From an uncultured Lachnospiraceae bacterium (GTDB lineage Bacteria; Bacillota_A; Clostridia; Lachnospirales; Lachnospiraceae), in NCBI GenBank assembly GCA_947302185.1, contig CAMYVI010000082.1, positions 1-9,970 of the forward strand: DNA of 9,970 nucleotides. The letters run 5' to 3'. A model generated the notes under the pieces. It ran no database searches and was not told where the DNA came from. It saw only the letters and a list, made by a program, of their open reading frames with translations. Shown here in pieces: positions 1 through 5,562 of the stretch; the first letter of the stretch is position 1; each line of letters starts with the position of its first letter. Both the position numbers and the translations under genes were made by a program.

Positions 1-485
1 CCCGATGTGAAATTGCAGTAAAGCGGATCGATATCCAAAGCCTCGGCTCTGATCTTTTCAAGAATACCGGCTTCATGAAATCCGTCAGGGGCATTTGCCT
101 CCATTTCCTCCAGATAATAAATTCGGCCGTTATAGCCGAATTCCGCGACTTCTTCATCGTACTCGTGGCTCGTGACGATAAAGTCCTGCTCAAGGGCTGC
201 CAGAATGTCAAGAAGCCTCGCCTTAGGCTGCTTCGTGTCAAGCAGGGTATAAAAACAACCGGCGTATACGGTCCCGAAAAAAACGCTGATCGTATCGACG
301 CTCTTACCCATGAAGACGGGAATCGGACAGCGTGTTACTCCGGCGATCTCGTGGATAACACAACCAAGCCGCCTTGCTCTGTCAATAAGTTCCCTGTATG
401 TGATGGCTTTATCCGGATCGGCGAAGGCCACCTTGTCCGGATGAGCCTTTTCGGCTCTTTCTAGATATTCCAGAATGTTCTTCAA
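1..485 (-). CDS. DltA-like amino-acid adenylation enzyme (AMP-binding family), N-terminal part
   Basis: The visible 161 residues are the N-terminus of an ANL-superfamily adenylating enzyme; the 3' end lies beyond base 1. Family members activate an amino or carboxylic acid with ATP to an acyl-adenylate and pass it to a carrier protein thiol. What I see: an opening typical of adenylation domains (ITYRELIDRARRLG, about residues 28-41), the core stretch VFFGTVYAGCFYTLLD (68-83) and LYCNFTSG (155-162), which is the start of the A3 phosphate-binding loop; the rest of that loop is off the edge. It most resembles DltA-type D-alanine:carrier ligases, but the substrate-pocket residues are not visible, so this is a family call only. 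The start is a TTG at 485: AAGGAGT at 497-491 lies 5 nt upstream and no better start is near. It follows rex on the same strand after 57 nt containing a terminator-like hairpin. Confidence 0.85.
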   Translation of the reverse strand, partial: MKNILEYLERAEKAHPDKVAFADPDKAITYRELIDRARRLGCVIHEIAGVTRCPIPVFMGKSVDTISVFFGTVYAGCFYTLLDTKQPKARLLDILAALEQDFIVTSHEYDEEVAEFGYNGRIYYLEEMEANAPDGFHEAGILEKIRAEALDIDPLYCNFTS

Positions 486-497
486 AATGTACTCCTT

Positions 498-535
498 AAA
501 AACGCTTCAGAGCTCTCTTAAAGGCAGCTCCGAAG
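498..535 (-). terminator. Intrinsic terminator or attenuator between rex and the adenylation gene
   Basis: On the minus strand CTTCGGAGCT (535-526) pairs with AGCTCTGAAG (514-505), a 10-bp stem containing one G-U pair and an 11-nt loop. CG and then five T (502-498) follow. The G-U pair would be an A-C mismatch in plus-strand RNA, so the structure is built for minus-strand transcripts. It starts 7 nt after the rex stop codon and its T-tract touches the AAGGAGT of the next gene. No separate promoter is visible in the 57-nt gap, so it may lower rather than abolish downstream expression. Confidence 0.7.
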
Positions 536-542
536 AAATGGC

Positions 543-1175
543 TTATTTACTTATATGATGTGAAAGCATGGCCAGTGAAGACGCCAGATTCTCATTCTGG
601 ACCAAAACCTCATCCGGCACATTTAACCTTATCAACGCAAAGTTCCATATCGCCATGATACCTGCTCTGCACAGGGAATCGGCAATGCTCTGAGCGACAT
701 CGGCCGGGGTCGTTATGATACCGATGGGAATCCTGCGGGAACTGCAGAAATCCTCCATCTCCGAGGCGTCAAGGACAGGTATGCCTGAGATTTCCCTCCC
801 GATCAATTCGGGTTTGATATCGAAAGCCGCAACCAGAGTCAGGCCATACTCCTTGAACTCATGGTTGCCGAGGAGAGCCCGCCCCAGAGAACCTGCTCCG
901 ACCACAATCGCTTCCTTCTTGTCGTTGCATCCCATATAATCTATGATATCCAGAATCAGATCGTCAACCGGAAATCCTGACTTCGGCTTACCCTGCGTGG
1001 ATGAGACGGCTGCGATATCTTTCCGCACGAGAACATCATTAAGCATCAATTCATTTGCGATAGCTGTTGCCGAAATAGTTTTGATTCCGTTGTCACGCGC
1101 TTGTTCCAGACAGTGCAGGTAATACGGCATGCGCTGCAGAGCCTGGATCGTAATAGTTGTAGCCTTTTTCTCCAT
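543..1175 (-). CDS. rex: Redox-sensing transcriptional repressor Rex (clostridial paralog type)
   Basis: A 210-residue protein of normal Rex length. Rex binds operators when the NADH/NAD+ ratio is low and releases them on binding NADH, controlling fermentation genes. The N-terminal winged-helix segment is at about residues 8-68 and includes VRKDIAAV; the Rossmann fold has the glycine-rich loop GAGSLGRAL (93-101) and Asp119 in AAFDI, at the end of the second strand, consistent with NAD(H) rather than NADP(H). The C-terminal swap helix is near VQNENLASSLAMLS (192-205). The wing reads AVSSTQGKPKSGF where classical Rex has YFG-type residues; from memory this is a subtype common in gut Clostridia, so its operator may differ from the classical one. 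Start at ATG 1175; the ribosome binding site is weak (GGAAAG about 14 nt upstream). It is followed by the adenylation gene. Confidence 0.93.
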   Translation of the reverse strand: MEKKATTITIQALQRMPYYLHCLEQARDNGIKTISATAIANELMLNDVLVRKDIAAVSSTQGKPKSGFPVDDLILDIIDYMGCNDKKEAIVVGAGSLGRALLGNHEFKEYGLTLVAAFDIKPELIGREISGIPVLDASEMEDFCSSRRIPIGIITTPADVAQSIADSLCRAGIMAIWNFALIRLNVPDEVLVQNENLASSLAMLSHHISK

Positions 1176-1205
1176 TTATTTCAAACCCGCTTTCCACTCA
1201 TATAA

Positions 1206-1227
1206 CTATACTGAATGTAGTATAGCA
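1206..1227 (-). promoter_or_regulatory. Extended -10 promoter of rex overlapped by an inverted repeat
   Basis: Minus strand TGCTATACT (1227-1219) is an extended -10 element; no good -35 is seen. A perfect 7-bp inverted repeat with a 6-nt spacer, CTATACT-GAATGT-AGTATAG (1206-1225), covers the -10 and the expected transcription start near 1212. A protein bound there would block the promoter. It does not match the classical Rex operator (TTGTTAAA-type arms), so autoregulation is only a possibility. Confidence 0.5.
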
Positions 1228-1330
1228 TACTTGCAGGCGAAAATCTAAGTTTTATACAAACCTCTCGTCACAGACTCATATACAGAATTTTCCACTTCTG
1301 CTCGATGTCTGATGTTCAGCGAATTATGAG

Positions 1331-1348
1331 CGTGAGATTGTACTCACG
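1331..1348. repeat. Short inverted repeat upstream of the deacetylase promoter
   Basis: CGTGAG (1331-1336) and CTCACG (1343-1348) form a perfect 6-bp inverted repeat around ATTGTA. It ends 21 nt before the proposed -35 of the deacetylase promoter. It could be a regulator site; there is no T-tract to suggest a terminator, and chance occurrence cannot be excluded. Confidence 0.3.
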
Positions 1349-1369
1349 ATGAAGAATAAAAAGCTTCAT

Positions 1370-1397
1370 TTGCAAATCAGAACAAATATGGTAACAT
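1370..1397 (+). promoter_or_regulatory. Probable promoter of the deacetylase gene
   Basis: TTGCAA (1370-1375), a 16-nt spacer, then TAACAT (1392-1397). The transcription start would be near 1404, giving a leader of about 32 nt to the ATG at 1436. It lies inside the longer reading frame that begins at 1349, which argues for the later start. Confidence 0.5.
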
Positions 1398-1435
1398 GGA
1401 ATGCAAAACACCAAAAAACTACCGGAGGAGCATTT

Positions 1436-2926
1436 ATGGCAAACAAAACGAACAACAAAAGCCGGAAAAAGCTCACTGAGGCGCAACGCGAACAGCGCAG
1501 GCAGGAACGTCAGCGCATGGTCCTGCTCAGAGCTGCCAGTATCGCCTCCCTTCTGTGCATTCTCGGAATAGCTATCTTCTTCGTTGCGAACGGAATTATC
1601 TCCAGCTCGCGCGCACGCGCAGAAGCAAGAGCGCAGAAAGAAGCCGAGATAGCCGCCGAGGAAGCCGCGCTGAACGCGAGACGGGAGGCCATCGCGGAAG
1701 CCGAGACCATTGCCAAGTCCTATGACTACGACGGTGCGATCGCACTCCTTCAGCAGCAGGAAAACTATGATAAAGATTCAGATCTGATAAATGCCATCGC
1801 GAAGTATACTGCTGTCAAGTCCACCCTCGAAGCGAAAGAGTGTACAACGATACCTCATATTTTTTACCACTCACTGATTGTCGATCCGTCAAGGACTTTC
1901 GATACATCGCTGTGGGATGAGGAGACAATCGGCGGGAACAACGCCTGGATGACGACTATCGAAGAGTTTGATAAGATCACGCAGCAGATGTATGACAACG
2001 GCTGGGTTCTGGTCCGTATGCGCGATTTGGTTACCGAGACAAGAAACGAAGACGGGTCCGTTAAGTTCGAAAAAAACAAAAATCTCCTTCTCCCGCCTGA
2101 CAAGCACCCGTTCGTTCTCTCAATCGACGACTGGAGCTACTATCATTCTTACGACGGAAAGGGATACGGAGATAAAGCGGTCATTGATGAAGACGGACTT
2201 GTGAAGATCCAGTATACCGATAAAGACGGCAACGTTACCGTAGGCGATTACGACGTCCTTCCCAGGCTCAACACATTCCTGCGCGAGCATCCGGACGGCG
2301 CGTATAAAGGCGCCAGAGGAATGGCAGCCATGACCGGCTACAACGGCGTGTTCGGATACAGAACGGATATTGCTTATAAGAATCACGAAAACCTCGGACA
2401 GGACCAGGCGGCTTTCCTCGAATCGCATCCCGATTTCGACTGGGACAAAGAGGTCGAAGAAGCGACCAAAATCGCAAACGCCTGCAAGAATGAAGGCTGG
2501 GAATTCGCCTGCCATACCTGGGGACATCTCTCCGTCACCGACAAGTCCGTCGAGACGCTCTCCACAGATCAGGAGAAATGGCAGAATACAGTCGCAAATA
2601 TAACCGGTAAGACAGATACTATCATCTTCGCCCACGGTGCGGATATCGGTACGTGGCGCGATTATGATGCTTCCACAAATGACCAGTACGCCTACTTCAA
2701 GAGCGTGGGCTACAACTTCTATGCAAATGTAGACGCTTCCACCGAATACTGGATCCAGATCAGAAGCGATTATGTCCGCCAGGGACGTATTGACTGTGAC
2801 GGACTTCAAATGTGGCGCTCGATTTCCGGTCAGGCAAAGACAAATGTCTTCGAAAATTTCTTTGACGTTAACAGTGTTTTTGACAGCAGAAGGCCTACTC
2901 CGGTCAGCGCGACGGGAAAAGCATAA
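1436..2926 (+). CDS. Membrane-anchored polysaccharide deacetylase-like protein (divergent NodB/CE4 fold)
   Basis: A 496-residue protein. It opens with a basic, charged segment (1-28), one hydrophobic span (about 33-55, LLCILGIAIFFVANG), then an Ala/Glu/Arg-rich helix likely to form a coiled coil (57-95) that would hold the C-terminal domain outside the membrane. The catalytic domain (about 140-480) has the metal-binding signs of NodB-type deacetylases: LSIDD (Asp231, Asp232) for motif 1 and HTWGH (His360, His364) for motif 2, plus FAHGADIGTW as a possible later motif. Long insertions separate them, unlike compact peptidoglycan or chitin deacetylases. By family it would remove acyl groups from a surface glycan; the substrate is unknown. 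Start chosen at ATG 1436 because GGAGGAG (1424-1430) is 5 nt upstream; the in-frame ATG at 1349 has no such site and lies upstream of the likely promoter. It is monocistronic and convergent with the LacI gene. Confidence 0.8.
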   Translation: MANKTNNKSRKKLTEAQREQRRQERQRMVLLRAASIASLLCILGIAIFFVANGIISSSRARAEARAQKEAEIAAEEAALNARREAIAEAETIAKSYDYDGAIALLQQQENYDKDSDLINAIAKYTAVKSTLEAKECTTIPHIFYHSLIVDPSRTFDTSLWDEETIGGNNAWMTTIEEFDKITQQMYDNGWVLVRMRDLVTETRNEDGSVKFEKNKNLLLPPDKHPFVLSIDDWSYYHSYDGKGYGDKAVIDEDGLVKIQYTDKDGNVTVGDYDVLPRLNTFLREHPDGAYKGARGMAAMTGYNGVFGYRTDIAYKNHENLGQDQAAFLESHPDFDWDKEVEEATKIANACKNEGWEFACHTWGHLSVTDKSVETLSTDQEKWQNTVANITGKTDTIIFAHGADIGTWRDYDASTNDQYAYFKSVGYNFYANVDASTEYWIQIRSDYVRQGRIDCDGLQMWRSISGQAKTNVFENFFDVNSVFDSRRPTPVSATGKA

Positions 2927-2949
2927 CAAAAGCATGAACAAAGTACAGT

Positions 2950-3056
2950 AAAAAGGCTGTCACATCAGCCACGCTGCCACAATATACAGCAAATGCAATT
3001 CAAAAATGTCTGCTATATATTGTGCCGGCACGGCCATGTGACAGCCTCTGTTTTTT
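2950..3056. terminator. Long palindromic bidirectional terminator (copy 1 of a related pair)
   Basis: AGGCTGTCACAT (2954-2965) pairs perfectly with ATGTGACAGCCT (3036-3047). Further in, CACAATATA (2978-2986) pairs with TATATTGTG (3016-3024) and AGCA (2988-2991) with TGCT (3011-3014), leaving a loop near 2996-3006. T6 follows on the plus strand (3051-3056), and A5 before it (2950-2954) gives T5 on the minus strand, so it can end both the deacetylase and the LacI-type transcripts. It is longer than a normal terminator and resembles the element at 8972-9078. Confidence 0.85.
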
Positions 3057-3074
3057 CGCTTTACATTTGTTCAT

Positions 3075-4091
3075 TCACGGCCTGATATTCCTTACGGAAT
3101 CCCGTATAACAAGCTCAGTCTCGAGGATAATGCTCTCCGGCACTGCTTCTCCGTTCAGCATGGCAATCAGCGTTTCCGCCGCTAATGTCCCCTTTCTTTC
3201 TATGTCCTGATGCACAGTCGTGAGTCCCGGCCGGAAGAATTTCGCCAGCATATTATCGTCAAATCCGATTACGGAAATGTCATCGGGCACATTCTTGCCG
3301 AAATTTTCCATAGCATTGATGAGCGATACCGCATACAGATCCGAAACACAGAAAACTGCAGTGTAATTGTCAAGTCTTGCGCAGATATCCTTCAGGCTCT
3401 CCTCAATCTTGTCTTTCCACGGATTCAGAACGACAAAGTCTTCTTCACGGAAGACCTCTCCCGAATCCTCAACGGCTCTTCTGAACCCTTTCAATCTCGC
3501 GCTGTCCACCACTCCCATACTGTCGGACAGGAATGCTATTCTGCGGTGCCCCATCTGTATAAGATATTTTACAGCGTCATAGGCTCCCTTCTCATCTTCA
3601 AGGCCTATATTGACCATATCCGGCTGATCACCGGACAGGTATCCGTCAATGCACACAATAGGCTTCTTATATCGTCCGCGGATCTTCCCGCTGTCCTCTT
3701 CTCTGATTCCAAATGCGATGAGACCGTCTGCATTCCAGGTAGAAACCTGTTTCATGATCTCCCCCAGGTCATCCGAAGCGTACAGCATCATAAAATACCC
3801 GCTGTTACGGACTACTTTTTCTATTCCGCCTATCAGTTCTGCTATGAAAGGATCTTTGAAGAGGTTCGGCGTCTTATCCGACCTGCCCTTCATTGCAACG
3901 CCTATGATTTTCGATTTGTTCTGAGCAAGATTCCTGGCATTGATATTCGGCACATAGTCATACTCCACCAGCGCTTTCTCGACCCGTGCAATCGTCGCCG
4001 GGGACACTTCTTTAGTCTTTCCGTGAATGACATTCGATACCGTTGTTGTACTGAGATTCAGTCTTTTAGCCAGTTCCTTAATTGTTACCAT
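3075..4091 (-). CDS. LacI-family transcriptional regulator
   Basis: A 338-residue protein of typical length for the family: a dimeric DNA-binding repressor (sometimes activator) responding to a small ligand, often a sugar. Residues 3-22 (TIKELAKRLNLSTTTVSNVI) are the helix-turn-helix, and the hinge helix is near NARNLAQ (51-57). A periplasmic-binding-protein-like core follows with the usual landmarks: ADGLIAFG (121-128), VCIDG (146-150), GHRRIAFLS (181-189), VIGFDD (274-279) and TTVHQD (291-296). The ligand cannot be read from the sequence. Two adjacent ATGs exist at 4094 and 4091; 4091 is preferred because GGAGG (4102-4098) then lies 6 nt away and the protein begins MVTIKELAK as is usual. 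Longer upstream extension to 4262 has no support. It is divergent from the gene at 4321, with no sugar transport or catabolic gene beside it, so its targets are probably itself and distant loci. Confidence 0.93.
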   Translation of the reverse strand: MVTIKELAKRLNLSTTTVSNVIHGKTKEVSPATIARVEKALVEYDYVPNINARNLAQNKSKIIGVAMKGRSDKTPNLFKDPFIAELIGGIEKVVRNSGYFMMLYASDDLGEIMKQVSTWNADGLIAFGIREEDSGKIRGRYKKPIVCIDGYLSGDQPDMVNIGLEDEKGAYDAVKYLIQMGHRRIAFLSDSMGVVDSARLKGFRRAVEDSGEVFREEDFVVLNPWKDKIEESLKDICARLDNYTAVFCVSDLYAVSLINAMENFGKNVPDDISVIGFDDNMLAKFFRPGLTTVHQDIERKGTLAAETLIAMLNGEAVPESIILETELVIRDSVRNIRP

Positions 4092-4128
4092 CATTATCCT
4101 CCATGTCGTTCGAAGACAACAAACGGAT

Positions 4129-4155
4129 TGTATACACACTTTTAACACTATAACA
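4129..4155 (-). promoter_or_regulatory. Probable extended -10 promoter of the LacI-type gene, with TGTATACA palindrome
   Basis: Minus strand TGTTATAGT (4155-4147) fits an extended -10 element; no convincing -35 is present. Transcription would begin near 4140. Just downstream is the 8-bp palindrome TGTATACA (4129-4136), within TTGTATAC at 4128-4135 when read on the plus strand. Its position could allow repression. Confidence 0.4.
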
Positions 4156-4206
4156 CACATATAAAAAAAAGCCCATAGAATACTTTGGTTGCTTTCAAAT
4201 TGTGTG

Positions 4207-4220
4207 CTTTTGCGCAAAAG
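4207..4220. promoter_or_regulatory. Candidate LacI-family operator (14-bp perfect palindrome)
   Basis: CTTTTGCGCAAAAG is a perfect even palindrome with a central CG. LacI-family proteins typically bind such sites, the hinge helices inserting at the central CG step. It lies between the divergent LacI-type gene and the gene at 4321, about 22 nt upstream of the latter's -35. Binding by the neighbouring regulator is inferred. Confidence 0.5.
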
Positions 4221-4241
4221 AACAGCGATAGAAGTTCCTCC

Positions 4242-4270
4242 TTGCCTATAAAAAAATTTCATGATACTAT
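4242..4270 (+). promoter_or_regulatory. Promoter of the 4321 membrane-protein gene
   Basis: TTGCCT (4242-4247), a 17-nt A/T-rich spacer and TACTAT (4265-4270) give a good sigma-A type promoter. Transcription would start near 4277, leaving a leader of about 44 nt. Confidence 0.65.
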
Positions 4271-4279
4271 ATAAAGACA

Positions 4280-4291
4280 GCGAAATTTCGC
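4280..4291. promoter_or_regulatory. 12-bp palindrome just downstream of the predicted start site
   Basis: GCGAAATTTCGC is a perfect palindrome only a few bases after the predicted transcription start of the gene at 4321. The position suits a repressor site. A stable RNA hairpin is unlikely because there is no loop. Confidence 0.35.
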
Positions 4292-4320
4292 GTTAAGCAA
4301 ATGGTTCGGAGGATAAGAAA

Positions 4321-4890
4321 GTGCAGATTTGGCAGATTTTAACTATCATCATGGTAATACTGTTAATAATTCTGGTCGCACTCTATTTTATAGGGAGACG
4401 GCTGGAAAAGAAACAGGCTGAACAACAGGTTCAGATAGACGCGGCAAAACAGAATGTAACGCTGCTGATCATTGACAAGAAGAGGCTGCCAATTAAAGAA
4501 TCCGGTCTCCCGCAGCAGGTCATTGATCAGACCCCGAAACTTCTTCGCAGAAGCAAGCTCCCGATCGTCAAGGTCAAAGCCGGCAACAGGGTCATGAACA
4601 TGGTAGCGGATGAAAAGATTTTCGATTATATCCCGGTCAAGAAAGAAGTTCGCGCCACGGTCTCCGGAATTTACATCACAGATGTGGCCGGTCTCCACAG
4701 CGGACTTGACAAGCCCGAAGAAAAGAAAGGTCTGTTCTCCAAAATCAGAGGAAAGGCTCAGGACAAGCAGGATGAACTGAGAGCCGAGACAAAAGGCACG
4801 ACCGTAGATGAGTACAGAGACGCCGCCCGCACGGCCGGAACAAAGAAAGCTACCAAGAAAAAGTACAGACCTAAGAAAAAGAGAAAATAA
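4321..4890 (+). CDS. Single-pass membrane protein of unknown function with a lysine-rich tail
   Basis: I do not recognise this 189-residue protein as a named family. It has one hydrophobic segment at the very N-terminus (about residues 5-24, ILTIIMVILLIILVALYFIG), then a positively charged stop (RRLEKK), which suggests the remainder is cytoplasmic. A possibly folded middle (45-125) contains NVTLLIIDKKRLPI and EVRATVSGIYITDVAG. The last 60 residues are highly charged and probably disordered, ending in KKATKKKYRPKKKRK, a tail that could bind nucleic acid or acidic lipid. Start is GTG 4321 with GGAGG (4308-4312) 8 nt upstream. It has its own promoter and terminator, so it is monocistronic. It is divergent from the LacI-type gene, with which it shares a palindrome-rich control region. 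Codon-like structure and strong signals make it a real gene; its function is open. Confidence 0.85.
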   Translation: MQIWQILTIIMVILLIILVALYFIGRRLEKKQAEQQVQIDAAKQNVTLLIIDKKRLPIKESGLPQQVIDQTPKLLRRSKLPIVKVKAGNRVMNMVADEKIFDYIPVKKEVRATVSGIYITDVAGLHSGLDKPEEKKGLFSKIRGKAQDKQDELRAETKGTTVDEYRDAARTAGTKKATKKKYRPKKKRK

Positions 4891-4899
4891 AGAACATGC

Positions 4900-4942
4900 A
4901 AAAGCAGCTATTCACGGATACTTCCGTTATAGCTGCTTTTTT
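4900..4942. terminator. Intrinsic terminator shared by convergent genes
   Basis: AAAAGCAGCTAT (4900-4911) pairs with ATAGCTGCTTTT (4929-4940), and the inner ACGGA (4914-4918) pairs with TCCGT (4923-4927) around a 4-nt loop. T6 at 4937-4942 serves the plus strand. On the minus strand the stem ends in four T, so it may also end the ispE-gntR-murI-DUF1934 transcript, whose last stop is at 5001. Confidence 0.85.
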
Positions 4943-5000
4943 AATCAACTGATCAATTCAGTTCGGAAACAGAACTCCTAAACATATGAGGAAGAGCATC

Positions 5001-5438
5001 TCACTTCAATTCTACTCTCATATCCAGCACGCAGTCAGCCACCAGCTCGCTGTTCATCGCCAGTGCATATTCCGCGCGGATATTGATATTATCATCGTCA
5101 CGACATGTATTCACAGCCATCGTCGAAATCCCCATCTCAATTGTGCCGAACGGTGTCGTATAATAAGAGAGATTTCGCTTTCCGGGAACAAAGACCATAT
5201 CTACTTCCGCAGCACCTGTCTTATGAACTTCTATAGACCCGTCCCTGATTTCAACACGGTTTTTAGCAGGCAGGTTCTCGAATCCTTCAAATACCTCATC
5301 ATATTCGATCAGCTCGACATCGTCTTTGATTGTATAGGTTCCCGGAATGACGAGCTCAATAGGCTCCTGTTTCTCATCTTCCGGGGCATCAATCATAAAC
5401 TGGGTGCCGCGAATATAGACAAGTACATCTCTTTTCAT
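5001..5438 (-). CDS. DUF1934 (YwiB-like) beta-barrel protein
   Basis: A 145-residue protein of the DUF1934 family, small calycin-like beta-barrels common in Bacillota and without a settled biochemical role. Signs: the opening MKRDVLVYIRGTQ, a strand pattern with IELVIPGTYTI (27-37), LIEYDEVFEG (43-52), and the family-typical YYTTPFGTIEMGI (92-104), ending in a strand LDMRVELK. No signal peptide or membrane segment. Start at ATG 5438: GGAGG (5449-5445) lies 6 nt upstream. The frame stays open further upstream to 5654, but that part overlaps murI and reads as low-complexity Arg/Cys-rich sequence, so it is not coding. It is the last gene of the apparent operon, 124 nt after murI. The Bacillus homologue sits next to argS; here the partner is murI. 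Confidence 0.88.
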   Translation of the reverse strand: MKRDVLVYIRGTQFMIDAPEDEKQEPIELVIPGTYTIKDDVELIEYDEVFEGFENLPAKNRVEIRDGSIEVHKTGAAEVDMVFVPGKRNLSYYTTPFGTIEMGISTMAVNTCRDDDNINIRAEYALAMNSELVADCVLDMRVELK

Positions 5439-5562
5439 ATATCTCCTCCAACATCTTCGACGAACTATTCCGGGAATCAAACACGCCCCGGCGTCCTTGA
5501 CGCACCTCGCAGAGCACGAAGCACTTCCCTGTTGCCCGGCGCGGCAGGCCCCGAAATCAAAA
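5439..5562. other. GC-rich 124-nt gap between murI and the DUF1934 gene
   Basis: This stretch is clearly richer in G+C than its neighbours, especially 5482-5555. It holds a small hairpin (GCGTC/GACGC around CTT, near 5489-5501) but no T-tract, so no terminator is evident. One minus-strand frame is open from a TTG overlapping the murI end to a TGA in the gap (about 27 codons), without convincing support. Only the ribosome binding site of the DUF1934 gene (5449-5443) is assigned. Confidence 0.4.

Noticed and set aside
1226..1270. Classical Rex operator upstream of rex
   Set aside because: A TTGTATAAAA half-site is visible on the minus strand, but the matching second half is missing, so no operator is claimed.
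1349..1435. Earlier ATG start for the deacetylase
   Set aside because: It has no ribosome binding site and precedes the likely promoter; ATG 1436 has GGAGGAG at ideal spacing.
2120..2941. A 273-codon open frame on the minus strand
   Set aside because: Antisense to the deacetylase gene; the opposite-strand translation resembles no family, and the deacetylase frame carries the conserved motifs.
2954..3047. Transposon or MITE with target-site duplication
   Set aside because: Neither long palindrome is flanked by a convincing direct repeat, and both sit at the ends of convergent genes followed by T-tracts, so terminator is the safer call.
3210..4145. A 311-codon open frame on the plus strand
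   Set aside because: It lies wholly antisense to the LacI-type gene, whose product has clear family motifs. The plus-strand translation has no recognisable features and no ribosome binding site.
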